From positions 1-62,015 of the forward strand of contig CAIIXF020000557.1 in NCBI GenBank assembly GCA_903813345.2: a stretch of 62,015 nucleotides of DNA. Direction: 5' to 3'. The DNA comes from Owenia fusiformis. Lineage: Eukaryota > Annelida > Polychaeta > Sabellida > Oweniidae. Within the stretch, counting starts at the first letter, position 1. Each line of letters begins with the position of its first letter. Of this stretch, positions 1-11,774 are shown one piece after another. Under the pieces are notes generated by a model that made no database searches, was not told where the DNA came from, and saw nothing but the letters and a program-made list of their open reading frames with translations. The position numbers were made by a program, and so were the translations under genes.

Positions 1-128
1 ACAGTAAGCTCTACAGTTTCTATTCTAGGTACAGTAAGCACTTCAGTTTCTATTCTAGGTACAGTAAGCACTTCAGTTTCTATTCTAGGTACAGTAAGCA
101 CTTCAGTTATTCTGGGTACAGTAAGCAC
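1..128 (-). repeat. 30-bp coding minisatellite
   Basis: A 30-bp unit (on the plus strand it begins acagtaagcacttcagtttc) is repeated about four times, with a 6-bp shortened unit near 105-115. Both 30 and 24 bp are multiples of three, so length changes keep the minus-strand reading frame. It encodes ETEVLTVPRI-type repeats in the exon that overlaps it. The array runs off the left edge. Confidence 0.85.
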
Positions 129-254
129 TACTACAGGTTGGGAATGCATTTGGTCTCCCTCCAGCCGCGATGCAAATGCATCACCCCCACCGCGACCTTC
201 GCAGGAATCATACCCACCAACCGTTCGCTTCTTCCTCCTTCGATCAGGTGTGGC
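1..254 (-). CDS. Second coding exon (partial) of an unrecognised repeat-containing protein
   Basis: Read on the minus strand from 254 down to 1, this stretch is open in one frame for 84 codons and two bases and has no stop. It is preceded by a good splice acceptor: a T-rich tract then acAG at 255-260. The frame joins in phase 0 to the exon at 2322-2390. The product begins with a basic stretch (ATPDRRRKKRTVGG), continues through a Gly-rich segment, and ends in repeats of a 10-residue unit, ETEVLTVPRI, encoded by a 30-bp DNA tandem repeat. The basic start is consistent with a nuclear protein, but I do not recognise the family. The exon continues beyond the window, so length and C-terminus are unknown. 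The tandem repeat staying in frame with no stop supports a real coding exon. The gene could itself be transposon-derived. Confidence 0.6.
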
Positions 255-2321
255 CTGTAAAAAAATTAATACTTACTGTACTCTTAGTATTTTTTGTATG
301 CCATTATATTTTGCGCTTTTTAAGAGCATTATAAATTTGTAAAATAAAGAAGCCATGAAATTCTAATGATCTAAATTCACAAAAAAATACATTCTCCAAT
401 CACAGGGCTTCAAAATCCAGAATATATTCTTTCTTTTTACCCCCTGCGATAAGCAGTTAGCATTTCCCCTATTAAGAACTCGCAATCTGATTGGTTGTTG
501 CAACACTGCAACAGAAATCACTCAGAGTTTGCAGTATTTTACTGCTTGGCAATAAAGGTATTTTTGAAAGCATGAGCCTGGTCTGAGGCAAAACCAACAA
601 ATTTTTGTGAGGGCACTAGTATTGCCGATATTAATGTTCAATAAGATAAGATAAACAAGCAAAATTACATAAAAAACATGCGACGTTCTGAAATGTCTCA
701 AATCACCAAATATGATTTAAAAATTTGAAAAAAGTGAAAGTTACAGAAAACTAATAGAAACTGAAAATTTTCAATAACACAAAAAAGCAAAATATAAAAC
801 CACGGAATATTGCAAAAAGTATAGTATCTGGTATTCAGATGAATGAATGACTAATATAAACTAGACAATAGCAATGCCAAAGCGTAGCAAATCCCATCGA
901 ACAGCAATGGCTGGAAATATTTACAAAAATTGTCATTAGACAGTGTGTCATGCTTATAGTATTCACATACCAATTATGAACAAAATTGCTCCACTACTTT
1001 TTGAGTTACAGCAAAAATAGTAAAATAATGAGTAAAGGCCGCCATTTGTCAAGGTGGTCGCCATGTGCTTCTTTAATATCAACATTTCTAGCTTTATTAA
1101 TGTCCTATATCATTTTTTACATTTAAAACATATTGCTATTACAGTTTTACACATTGCACCTAAATTACTGTAAAATTGACACTAAATGGATGCCATTTTT
1201 AAATGAGTGACCATTTTAAAAATCAGCTTTCTAACAGAACTTCTACCCTTATAGGGCATATATGTACAAAATATTAACAAAATCAGGCCAATGGTATTCG
1301 AGTTATTGCCCTGACGGACACACAGACGTATATACGTACGGACGTACATACGGACAAACGGACAGATGGATGGAGGCATTCTCTATATCCCTCCGAATTT
1401 CATTCGATGGGATAATGAATACATACCTATGCAAATCACTTTCACAGGGTTAGGATGCTACATAGCTAGTTTGATGTTTCCAGTACCTGAGATTGATTGA
1501 CTAGTTCACTCAAACACACTAGATGTCATATTCATACTCACATACTACAACACTGCAACTGGAAGCTTAGTGATAATAAATGAATAATAAAAAGAGCACA
1601 GGTAGTAACTTATCCAATGCCTTTGACTATTCAGAAAATCCCCAAGACTGAGTGTTTCATTACATATTTTCACTACATTCATACACACTGTCCTTAAAAA
1701 CATACAGTGGCACACTTTCGTCATCGAAGAATCAATAAGCACAATTGTCTATCTCATGACCTGTAATTGCAAAAACAGTTGTCTATCTTGATTTATCCTG
1801 AAATGTTTACAGCTAAGGAAATTCAGCATCTTTAAATGACATAAGTTATGCACAGACATTTTCACTCAATTGTTCCCAATGACTTGGAACAAGAAACTCT
1901 GCCACTTAAAGCCCAGACATTGACTAAAATGAGTGAAAAATATATAAAGCCAACACCCAATTAAACTTCTAGGTTATAGCACCAATCACCTTACCTGATG
2001 TATCCAGAGCTCTATACTACTTGGCTAGATTCCATTACCCAGGATGCCTAAAGGGTTCACTCAGTTACATACTCACAAATGCTCGACTGTCCTTAAGGAA
2101 TCACAACTTGAGTTGTCAAATTTTTATAACTGAAACCCCAGACAGTGATCATTCATTGACTATAAACATGTTTCTCAAACTCACAACATCTAGGTTACAG
2201 CATACCTACCCATTAGCTCTAGATGATGAAATATAACAATAGTCATATAACACTGCTCTCCATCTAGTTTACAAGGTTACAACATAGATGACCATTTTTA
2301 GAACTGTTGTTAATAGTTTAC
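255..2321 (-). other. Intron of the minus-strand gene
   Basis: Inferred from the donor GTAAAC at 2321-2316 and the acceptor acAG at 258-255. The sequence is AT-rich with stops in all frames. It contains the Helentron-like element at 861-1413 in the same orientation as the gene. Apart from that element I see no exon, RNA gene or clear repeat in it. Confidence 0.5.
861..1413 (-). mobile_element. Non-autonomous Helentron/Helitron2-like element 1
   Basis: Read on the minus strand, the 5' end carries the box ATCCCATCGAAT (1413-1402). The 3' end carries its inverted partner GTTCGATGGGAT (902-891), then a hairpin (888-871) and a terminal CTAG (864-861) followed by T. Paired terminal and subterminal inverted boxes plus a hairpin just inside a CTRR-type end are the hallmarks of Helentrons as I know them. 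The body shares text with repeats at 16605-16940 (the 'attcacatacca...atgaacaaaat' segment). No coding capacity is seen; 1310-1370 is a gacgga/tacgta simple repeat. It is about 550 bp long and lies in an intron. Confidence 0.6.
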
Positions 2322-2390
2322 CTTTTTTAGGTCTAACTTGGACCTCTTGACATATTCTCTTTTCCTCAATCCTTTTGGTTTTCTCGCCAT
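2322..2390 (-). CDS. First coding exon of the same unrecognised gene
   Basis: On the minus strand an ATG at 2390-2388 sits in a strong Kozak context (gccATGG). It opens 23 codons, all very basic: MARKPKGLRKREYVKRSK followed by LDLKK. The exon ends at AAG|GTAAAC, a plausible donor (GT at 2321-2320). The phase is 0, matching the open frame that starts after the acceptor at 255-256. The intron would be 255-2321. About half the residues are Lys or Arg, suggesting a nuclear or nucleic-acid-binding N-terminus; that is inference. No promoter element is evident upstream (above 2390 on this strand). The exon is too short for ordinary ORF finders. Transcript evidence would be decisive. Confidence 0.55.
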
Positions 2391-3107
2391 GGCTGTGTAA
2401 ATAAAAAATAAAAAATAAATAATCAAGACGATAAATATACATTTTCTATGATATATGCCAGATTTAAAAAACTTCAGAAATTAACTTTTTGTATCATGTA
2501 TGACAAAGAGCTGGAGTGTTACGCTATTTTTCATTTTATATGCAATTTAAAAATTTCAACAGTTAAATATAAGCTATTTTTATTTCATCTAAAATCAAAT
2601 GTATCAATTGAGGAAATTTAAGTATGAAATCTAGCCAAAATTTTAAATTCATCTTATTGTTACATTGTCATACTTAATTAGTCAAAACATGATTGAGTAT
2701 ATGGTTTGTATTTATGAATGAGTATTCAATAAAATCATGTTTGAAGGACACCAGAACTATGCTTAAAATTCAAAATTTAAATACTAAATATTTCGTTTGA
2801 GATTCTGTTAAAAATTCAATATATATATATGGTGCGCTTAATAAACTTTCAACTTCACTATTGTATTTATGGTATGGGATATATTTATCATAAGTGTATT
2901 TCTATTAGGCATATATATCATAGAATTTGTATTTTTAATTCATTGAATAAAATGTTATGTAAAATTATAGCACAGTAGATAGTGTAACCAATTTCAACTG
3001 TTTATCCTTTGGGTATTGAGTGTGAGTGTATCAAAATATGACAAATTATGACAATATATCATTACGAAAGAAAGTTTGATAACATAGTCACTTTGCTTGT
3101 ATTTGCA
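2391..3107. other. AT-rich non-coding stretch
   Basis: This is the region upstream of the minus-strand start codon. It is strongly AT-rich with a short (TA)n run near 2818-2830. I see no TATA/initiator arrangement I would defend, no ORF of note and no repeat with clear edges. Confidence 0.5.
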
Positions 3108-3260
3108 AATGCAACTATCAGCTGTCGGATACTGGATTAGCTTAATGTTTTATGGTCAACCCATTTAAATATGAATATTACATGCCACTATTTTGTTCAT
3201 ATTAAAATGAATTGGTCATAAAATAGTAGGTTAATCCAGTAGCCAACAGCAAGTTGCATT
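3108..3260. mobile_element. Short foldback/MITE-like element
   Basis: The first ~60 bases (from aatgcaac at 3108) are an imperfect inverted copy of the last ~60 (to gttgcatt at 3260). Shared blocks in order are aatgcaac, tactggatta and ttttatg. The whole element is about 153 bp and could fold into a long imperfect hairpin. It has no coding capacity, and the target duplication is unclear. Confidence 0.55.
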
Positions 3261-4381
3261 CACTAATATAAACTCAGCCAATTAAGCAATATGTTAACTT
3301 TAAAGTGAACAATTTATTACAATGTCTAATACAAAATTGATGAGACCTTAGAAAAATAAAATGTACATTTAATACTATAATAAAATAATCCTTAATTGAA
3401 GAAATTAGGTATAATTTTAAAAATATACCACTATGGACAAAATATTGTAAGAGGGTATAGCCAAACCAATACAGTGACAAGGATATTACAGATGGAAGAA
3501 TCATAGAACACATGAAAGGCAAAAGAGGAACTAGCAAGAACTGGTCTTAAGTAGAAGGCATTAGTTGAAAGAGTAGTAGAAGGAATATATAAGCACAAAT
3601 GCCAAATGGGAGCTGTGACTAAAAACTATAAAGAAACCCAACAAGAAAAGCAAACTCTAAGTGTAAATCTGTCATAAGAAAAGTAGACCCTTTATATCCC
3701 AAAACCATGATCTAACGTGAAAACAAACAATGTCTAACATCCCCCCCCTCCAATCGAGAAGCAGTATCACAATCCAGGACCAGAACAACAAGGGACATTT
3801 CATTCATACTGAAGTCATTACAATACATGTTGAAGAAAAATTGAAAAAATTGATAGCCAATACTCATAACATCAAAACAACATCATTAAATGAACAATGA
3901 AGTAACAAGTACACACTGGCATGCTGAAAATTCCAATTAAAAAACTTGTTCACATGAAGGCATGACCAACTCCATGAAAAGAAAACGACACATCCTCAGT
4001 AATTTGATCTTGTTAAGGCAAAGGGCACTTGGAAGAAACCCAGGAGAAGTGTACTGACCACCACAAGAAGTTGGTTCACAATTCAAGGTTGTTTGGTTGA
4101 TTTGCATTAAAACTTCTATTGCCAAATCACTGCACTATAATGATACTCATCAGACCAGATATTCTCCTGTCTTAAGATAGTACAAAGCATAACAAGGACA
4201 AAGGTCACAGTGTCATGAGGATGCAAAAAAGATCTGATTGAAGAAGTTGCCAAAGGCTGTATTGTCCATTTATTGTCCAATTGAAATTGGATGAAAGAGA
4301 TTCCCTTCATTCACCCCACACTACACAACATAGCTTAAGGTTGAGCGAGTATTAATCGCTATTAAGGAATTCTAATTGCAA
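3261..4381. other. Non-coding, nothing recognised
   Basis: AT-rich sequence with scattered short chance reading frames on both strands. No splice-framed exon, RNA gene or delimited repeat could be supported. Confidence 0.4.
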
Positions 4382-4594
4382 AAAAACTGATTAGTAGATG
4401 CACTTACCTTGTACTTAATTTTAATGGATATATAACATCATATGCAGTTATAGGTTGTTATAAAGGAAGTGTGTGGTAACAGCAGCTCATCACGTAAGCT
4501 AATAATAACTGATAAGTAGATTCACTCACCTTGTAATTCATTTTAATAGATATACAACAACCAATTATAGGTGTTATAAAAGGAAGTTGAATTT
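4382..4594. repeat. Diverged direct duplication
   Basis: About 90 bp near 4382-4478 (aactgattagtagatgcac..., then cttgtacttaattttaatgg) recurs diverged near 4508-4594. On the minus strand each copy contains an ACAAG|GTRAGTG splice-donor-like string. I could not build an open frame through either copy, so I call it only a duplication. Confidence 0.45.
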
Positions 4595-6051
4595 CTTCCA
4601 CTTTGGAAGATTCATATTATCATTCACAATGGAAACATACATAATCTTAGAACACATTTGTACTTTAAAAAGAAGTTGTGTTAGTTCTCAATAAGATTTT
4701 TAGACTGAGTTTGATTTATAATACATTCCTTTGGTTAACATGGCAGAATGTTCACAGTTCAAATTTGATTCAAAGATTTAAATGCTTTCTTAATTTATAT
4801 TTGTAGAATTTTTTTGGTGACCAAAAATATTAGAAATAAAATAGTGAGATTCTGCATTTTAGTCTAAAGATTCAGTGAGAACCCTATAGTAAATAGGTTG
4901 ATGGACTTAAAACTATCTGATTACCTGAATTACCAATGTTGACAGAACATGTACTCCCCATAGCAGCAAACCTGAAAATACTTATATTTCTTCCAGTTGT
5001 AAGTAAATGCTCACTTCCTGTCCATTCTTATTTTGCTGATTGTTTTTTCCATCTTTTTCATTTAGCCTCAGATTGGTTTGTTATATCCATTCTTCTTTGA
5101 AAGTATTCTTTTGTCATTGAATGTATCTTTATGTTTGTGTGTTTTCATCAGCCCTCTTGTTAATGCCACATTTTCCTTAATTTGTTATCCATTCTCAGGT
5201 CAAAGTCTCCAGTACATAAATAATAAATATATCCTCTTAAAACCTAACCACTTCAAGTAAACTTGCTTGGACACATCTCATTTAGCAATTGCATCTTGGT
5301 TAAACAAAGCAAGAATCACAAGAGTCTGGTACTACTGATGCCTTGTATTGACTGCTTGACTTTCCCAGCAATGTCTGCATTCATAGAATAAAGCATACAA
5401 AAGATAAATAAACTGATTGAATAATATAATGTGGCAGATACAGAAATACAGTCACTGCAGGTTAAATTATTGGTAATGCAATACCCCAAAGAGAAACAAT
5501 TCTAATGCCAAAGCTTAAGATCCAAGGGTGGAGCAGGTGGTTTCAGAGAAGCTTGCAAGAACCACAGCAAGAATTATGGCTTCTGGTTACCTCATCACAA
5601 AGTCATATACAGCAGTCCAGCGTTTCCTTCTCTTAAATCTTGGAGATATCACCTAAAGTAGTTTAAAGCAATTTGGTTTTCATCCTGGAGTTTGGTAAAT
5701 CAACCTACCTACAATTTGAAATTAACAGCATTTAAGAAAAATGTTCTAAATTCTAAATGGGCATGGCTTTTTAATAATTTCAGGCCTCAGACATTGAAAT
5801 GTCCTTATTTCTTAATTGAAACAGATTGATTTCCATTTATCTACAATGTTCCATCTATTCTTGCAGGTTCTGTCTTTCTGAAACCAGGCATTAACATGCA
5901 AACTGTCAGCACCTATTTGTTGCAAATGCTCAACCCCAACTGCTATTACACATTCCACTAAAACAAAAAAGTAAAATATAGAATAAAAGTTGACCAAAAA
6001 TAGAAAAAAAAAACATGCAGACTGACACTGACACTAAATTACTGAACAAGC
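4595..6051. other. Non-coding, nothing recognised
   Basis: AT-rich sequence. Short ORFs near 5078 and 5812 have no family signature and low-complexity hydrophobic composition typical of translated AT-rich DNA. No RNA gene or repeat edge is seen. Confidence 0.4.
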
Positions 6052-6380
6052 TACTGTACACCCTGTACACCCAGTTTTAATTTCGCAAATTTTGAGAAAT
6101 ACCAATATCGCGGCCATTAAATTTCGCGGATTTCAAAGGTTTAAATTCCATTATTCTCTGAATCCTCAAGCTCTGTAAACTAATTTACCTTATCTACAGT
6201 AATTACACCTACCCAATGTCATATTTGGATAAGATTTACAGTTTCTAGATCTTAGTCAACGGCATTGTTGCACCTCAGCCTTTAATTGGCAAAATTTGCG
6301 ATGATTTATTTTCACGATTTTCACACAATCGCGAAAAGCGCGAAACTAAATCGCACACGAAAAATACCGGGCGTACAGTA
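6052..6380. mobile_element. Tc1/mariner-type MITE with TA target duplication
   Basis: The left end reads TACTGTACACCC and the right end, inverted, reads TACTGTACGCCC. With TA counted as the duplicated target, the 329-bp element starts CTGTAC. Its interior holds several 'ttcgcgaaa / tttcgcaaat' strings near both ends, extending the inverted similarity loosely. No coding capacity. Confidence 0.5.
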
Positions 6381-6735
6381 TGCTCTTGAGGTTTAAATAA
6401 TTTCTGAGTCAATTTTCTGATTGACCAGCACCTTTTCATATGGACCGAAACTTTTGAAGTACTCCGGGTTATGTTGAACAGCTTAATTTGATACCAACCA
6501 CCTGACTTTTAAGGTCAAAGGGTTGTTTTACCAGTCTCAGTTTTGCCCTAAATGTCTACACTGTTTGCCAGAGATGAATGATGTGTGCTAGTGTATCACT
6601 TTGATTGGTTCCTCCTGATCCATCTGGTATTTGTGGTTCAGCCAAAAATTGGATTCCTCTCTATGCTGATACTGTATTTGTCTTTAATTTGGCAAAGGAG
6701 TTCATGACCATTAGACAGACAATCACAATGTTACA
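6381..6735. other. Non-coding, possibly decayed 5' part of the mariner copy
   Basis: No clear feature. It lies directly upstream of recognisable transposase text, so part of it may be the unrecognisable 5' part of that copy, but no catalytic motif could be read here. Confidence 0.3.
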
Positions 6736-7131
6736 GCACTTTAAACATCATGCCCCAGTGGCCAATATTGGGCTGTAGGCAATCCTGCTCATGTCATCTA
6801 AAATGTCCTATCTGACTTCTACCTGTGGGTATACACCAAAGATAGAGTGTATGAGAATGACCTCAGGACAATTGCAGACCATAAAAGGAAGATCATCCAT
6901 GTCATTCAGGCCATACCTGCTGAGGGATACAGTCGGATTGTTGCCAGCTTGTGCAGGTTTGCCTACAGAGCGATAATGGCCACACCTGTGACATGTTGTT
7001 GAAAGTGCTGTATTTTGTGGGATAGTAGGAAATTATATGTTCTACAAATATGTGAAATATCAGGAAGTTATTTCTTAAAATGACAAAGATATAAGGAAAA
7101 TGCAGGGTTGCCATTTTTTGACCACCCTGTA
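6736..7131 (+). pseudogene. Tc1/mariner-family transposase remnant (3' end)
   Basis: A plus-strand translation with frame changes resembles the C-terminal part of Tc1/mariner DDE transposases. It has a counterpart of the WPxRSPDLxPxDFxLW motif (LSDFYLWVYTKDRVYEND, near 6805-6855), keeping the aspartate of the last catalytic motif. There follow the usual IxxIPxxxxxR...R helices, ending near 6975. The next frame gives DNGHTCDMLL, matching the NGGHxxHLL ending. A stop interrupts the segment upstream of the SD motif and the N-terminal half is missing. The right edge reads ttgaccaccctgtat (7117-7131), which looks like a mariner terminal repeat. I did not find the left terminal repeat. Non-functional. 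Confidence 0.6.
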
Positions 7132-7301
7132 TTATCCCAGTCGCAGTCCACCATCAGCCCCATATCCACCCAACTCAAATCAAATATTCCATGACAATAT
7201 CACCTGAGTAGATATCCATGTTTTAAAACTTTTTAAACTAAAAAAACTCAATGTTTGGAGAAAATTTGGAAAACCGAATAGGCTTACAGCAGAATGACTT
7301 A

Positions 7302-7887
7302 TACACCATTCAAACGTTTGTGAGAGACCCCCCCCCCTCCTCCCATTGGCATGAATGGGGAATTTAACATCCTCACCCCGTCATTGGCCAAATAAATGTG
7401 TCAATTTCCCCTCTCTGGAAGTAATAATCTGATCAAAAATTCCCGATCCCCGGGCCCAGACCCTTGTTAGCAGGCAAATGCTCATGATTGTTGAGGAATA
7501 CACGTGCAGTACTTTCTTTTTATCAGTATTTTAATTAGGGAACGTACTATTTTTCGAAAGTGCTCTATGCTTAAATGGTACTTTATGCAATAACATATTT
7601 TATATATATCCCTATATAAGGCAAACTATATTGGCTTTTTACTTTAATACCTCCCTCCATTTTATTCTGATTGAACTATAACAAGGCAAGGAATACAAGT
7701 AGAACGCGGAAGTGCAACTTTTTTAAGAGGGCCAGGGCGAGAGCAAGCTCGACAAAAAACTATTTCGACAAAAATCCCCACTCACAGGGACGTGCAAATC
7801 AAATACCTATCCCGGGGGACAATATTACAAATCAAATTCCCAAACCTCCCTGCGTGGGGGGTCTCAGGCAAACTTTTGAATGGTGCA
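7302..7887. mobile_element. MITE with TTA target duplication (PIF/Harbinger-like)
   Basis: The ends are imperfect inverted repeats of ~30 bp: left tacaccattcaaacgtttg then gagaccccc; right, inverted, tgcaccattcaaaagtttg then gagacccccc. TTA flanks both sides (7299-7301 and 7888-7890). A 3-bp TTA duplication is typical of PIF/Harbinger elements. The interior (586 bp total) has poly-C/poly-G tracts and a 74-codon chance ORF with no transposase motif. Confidence 0.6.
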
Positions 7888-7890
7888 TTA

Positions 7891-9904
7891 TTTAAACTTA
7901 ATTAAATTTCTTATGGAAAATAGTCAACAGAATTCTATTATGTCATCAAGTCCTTTAGTGGTTAAATATGCAAATCTCTCTATTGCATCATCAATGGGAA
8001 CCTATAACAATAAGCCTTTAATTTAAAAATGGAAGCCTAAAATAAAAGAAAAAAAAACACAAAATTCATTCCTTAAAGAGGAAATTATGTCCTCTAAAAA
8101 AACAGTATGATTAGAGAGCTTTCGATAAAAGTTGTTTCAAAAACGTATATGGTATGTAAACTTTGACTTTAAAGGGTCTTGTCACACTAAAATCAATTTG
8201 AAATTTGAAATTGATTTTCATGTACTTTGTTGACATAAATAGTTTCCCAATTCTATACCTCATTCATCAATAAGTGACTGTGATTGTAATATCTGTAACA
8301 TCATTGTAATATGTACATTATCAACTCAATACCTAGCTCTTGTGACGTGGTGTTCTACACACAAGACTCTTTAACGTGGTTCATCACACAGCAGAGTAGA
8401 TTATTTCACAGTTCTCAGTGATCCCCACAGCATTAAGGTAAGTGGGCACAGCCCCCATCTGAGATTTTTAAAACATGCTTGCACTCACCTGAAAATCCAT
8501 TTGCACCAACTTGAAAATGAGAAAAATCATGAAAAGTGGGCACATTTTGACCAATTTTGGTCTGAATTGTGAGAATGAGAATTTTGCACCCACTTGACAA
8601 AAAAAACTGTGGAGAACACTGGTTCTTATAAAAGTTTAAGTTGAGATATAAGTTTAGAATGTATAAAAAGGTATATAGTAGACAATGATTGTAAACTTAT
8701 AAATTGAATCTACATGTAAAGCCTAACATACGCATGTGTATCGACCAAGGGACCATGATCCCTATTCAAAATTAATAAGCTGAATATGCAAAGTATCCAA
8801 TCAAACACTTCGACTACCATTTTGATACGTTAATCAATCCAATCTGTGCTAGCGATTTCAGGAGCGAGCCATTTATTGCATAATAAACTCTCTCACCAGT
8901 ATCTGTACAAGGTGTTTCATAATGTTCATCCCAAAATTAGGATAGACTTTAATGTATATATCATATAGGAATTCCTATTTCATTTTAGACCAAGAGATCT
9001 CACACATGTGATAATAAAAGTCACAAATGGTTTGCATTTGAATGTTATGTTATGTCCAACCTCTGGAGATTTTTGAGTAATAGCTTTCATTATGTAGCAC
9101 CCTGTATTTTTATTTAGAAGCACAAGTTTACGTACAAGTTGACCAAATAACTTACATCGAAAGCTCTCTATTGATCGATCTGAAGCTGCAAAGATATCCA
9201 AAACAATATAAAGTCAAATTAATGCAATTTTTCTTAAATACCTCTTGAGCTCTATTTGTGTAGCTCAACTAACAACTTCATAAAATTTTAAGTCCATCGA
9301 CCTTAGTTACTGATGCCCATATTTCATAAGCTGAAATCAGTAGATAACTGGCAGAGAGTCTGGTTGAGAAACATTGAGTGTGTGTGTGAATAGAGCCTTC
9401 AATTTGTGTTAATCTTTCACATTCATTATGATATACTGTACTTGTATCTTAGCATATTGCTTGAGCTACATCAAGCATGAAATCCCTACCTAACCTATTA
9501 CTAGCTATGCTTAAATGGTAACAAATACATTACTATTATTGCAACAATAAAGGTTTTCATTGACACAAAGTTACACTATCCATGCTCTACATATAGCAAA
9601 GAGCAGCTGGAATATTTAGTATTTCAGGCCTGTGGGGCTACACCATAGTACTTGATGGTCCTGTGAAGAAGCAGATCTGACCCTTTTTTGTTCTTCACTC
9701 ATCATTCCACAGTTTCTGCTGCTGATTTTGTAACTCTTACACAGAATTTTATTCCTACCCTCTGTTCAATTTTATCAATTTGAAAAAGTTCTGGTAGCAT
9801 ATTTGACAGACAAAAAAGGATGAGATGCAAACAACTTTACTCTGTTTTGAATAAAATTAGTTAAAGCACTCATTCTCAAAATCATCAATTTTAGGGGATT
9901 TTTT
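7891..9904. other. Non-coding, nothing recognised
   Basis: Only a small hairpin near 8188-8220 (arms aaaatcaattt/aaattgatttt) stands out. No ORF with family features, no RNA gene and no repeat with definable edges. Confidence 0.4.
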
Positions 9905-10270
9905 CAAATGTTGCCCTTGCGCTTTTTAACATGACTTTAGCTTTCAAATGATACTGCAGCTTGGCCTGTATTCAAATATCTGTGTTTTAAGTTGATATCC
10001 TTGTGCCTTTTAATATTGAGTTTGTACTTTCAAATGTTGACTCGTGTGCTTTTATTGAACATTTGTGTTTTGAAATGTTGCCCTTGTGCCTTAGCTTTCA
10101 AATTTTGCGCTTATGCCTTTTAATATTGATTCTGTGCTTTCCAATTTTGCCCTTATGCCTTTAAATATTGATTTTGTGCTTTCAAATATTGCCCTAATGC
10201 AAATTTTGCCAATTGTGATTTCAATCAAATACCTGTTTTTGAAATGTTGCCCTTGTGCATTAAATATTTG
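9905..10270. repeat. Degenerate ~42-bp minisatellite
   Basis: Units carry the strings ttgcccttgtgcc, tttaatattgattttgtg and ctttcaaa in order. The last few copies (about 10095-10200) are spaced ~42 bp; earlier ones are more diverged. 42 is divisible by three, which produces a spurious 14-residue peptide repeat on the minus strand. Confidence 0.6.
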
Positions 10271-11499
10271 CATTTATTAATGTTAGCACACACATTTCAA
10301 TTTAAGCAACATGTATGATTAATTCTCCAATTTGTTTACTACCACCTTAAATATACAGGCAATTTATCTTGCAATAAATCTGTGACATCGTATCAAATGA
10401 TGAATTTACTTAAGATCCAAAATGCTAAATTATTTAAATTCTCAAAAATGTTGAAATTCTCCAAATTCCAAAACTTTGCATGCATCTCATCCTTGAACTA
10501 CTTATTCCCTTACAGAATTTACACATTGTTTTTGGATACTTAGAAATACATTTTAAATGTTATATTTAATTTCAACATCTATCAAACCATCCATCTAATA
10601 TTTATCTATCTACTCTATCAGGCTAATACATGAACTTCCCTAAATAATACTGTTAAGAGAAAATTTAAATGTCTATTGTAAGGTGGGTTATGTATGTTGT
10701 GTAAGCATATCTATCCTCCACAAAGAGACATGGCAGTTTCCTAATTTCTCTTAAACTTTTTCAAACACTTCAATTTTAATACAAATTTAATTATTGCAAA
10801 TATTTTCAGAAAAATATTAATACTGAACATTAGCCCTAATTAAAAGTTTCCGCAGGTGCATGAAGAGCAAAATTTGGTGATCTGTCAACTCGATTAACTC
10901 AACTGTTAGCTTCAGATTTATTTAAACAGGTTCATAAACAAACAAAATAGTGAACAAATACAACTAGAAAGCAACACAAAAACCTTTTTATCTTATTATC
11001 TTAGTGTAGAGGATAGATGGAGCTGAGTTTGGATGGACTCTCTGCCAGGAAGAAAAAAATTATACATACCATTCCCCGTCAATAACCACTACTGGAACAT
11101 CTGCTTCCACTACTACTCTCAGCTTATACAAACTGCTTATTATCCAGTTCCAGGACTATATGTGAGGATAAGGTTGTAGTATATTGATAGGCCAGCTTAC
11201 ACTTACCAATAACTCCAAATGCCAAATTCAGGATGTAGGGCTAGAAAAACAAATTGATTTGAATTAAAAACAAGACATATGGTGATATCACCCTAGGAAG
11301 ATGGACTATCCAAAAACAATGAGTGCAGGTATTATGTGCATGAGGTGAGTAAAAAAGTCGTTTTCAAATTTGATAATTTCATTAACTAAGGCTTAATGAG
11401 TACTCAATTTAACTCATACATGTGTAGTGGACACCTTAGAATAAGGAAATTTGAAATTGAATTTGAAAATGCGTTGTTTATACACTATTTACAGCTTTC
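10271..11499. other. Non-coding, nothing recognised
   Basis: AT-rich sequence. No gene, RNA or repeat edge could be supported. Confidence 0.4.
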
Positions 11500-11685
11500 A
11501 TTTAGTATTGATGATCAAAATGATCATCAGATAGTAGATAAAGAAAATTAGATTGTATGATAGTATTTGTGAAACAATGCATGTTGTTTTTTAACTGTAT
11601 AATTATATGTAAATGTCTTGTAATTGATTTTGAGAGGAAACCAAGTGTTTGGTTTGAAACACAATAAAATCTTGAATCTTGAATC
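11500..11685 (+). mobile_element. Possible LINE 3' tail
   Basis: The segment ends in aataaaatcttgaatcttga followed by atc: a polyadenylation-like AATAAA running into a short (TTGAATC)n tail. From memory, invertebrate non-LTR retrotransposons often end this way. No reverse transcriptase coding sequence is present upstream, so this is at most a 3' UTR fragment. Confidence 0.35.
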
Positions 11686-11774
11686 AAAATGACCTATTGG
11701 TACAAAATGGCATTCTTAAAGCCCCCATGTAAAGTTTGAACCACTTTGGCTTATATTGTAGTCTTACCCAATCT

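Noticed and set aside
1280-1375. Palindromic gacggacgtac/tacgta stretch as a regulatory array
   Set aside because: It is a simple repeat inside the Helentron-like element with no fixed unit and no matching binding consensus.
4382-4594. Tandemly duplicated exon on the minus strand ending at donor-like ACAAG|GTRAGT
   Set aside because: No acceptor or continuous open frame could be found for either copy.
10091-10273. Repeat protein with 14-residue units on the minus strand
   Set aside because: It is the translation of a degenerate 42-bp minisatellite; other copies have stops and shifted lengths.
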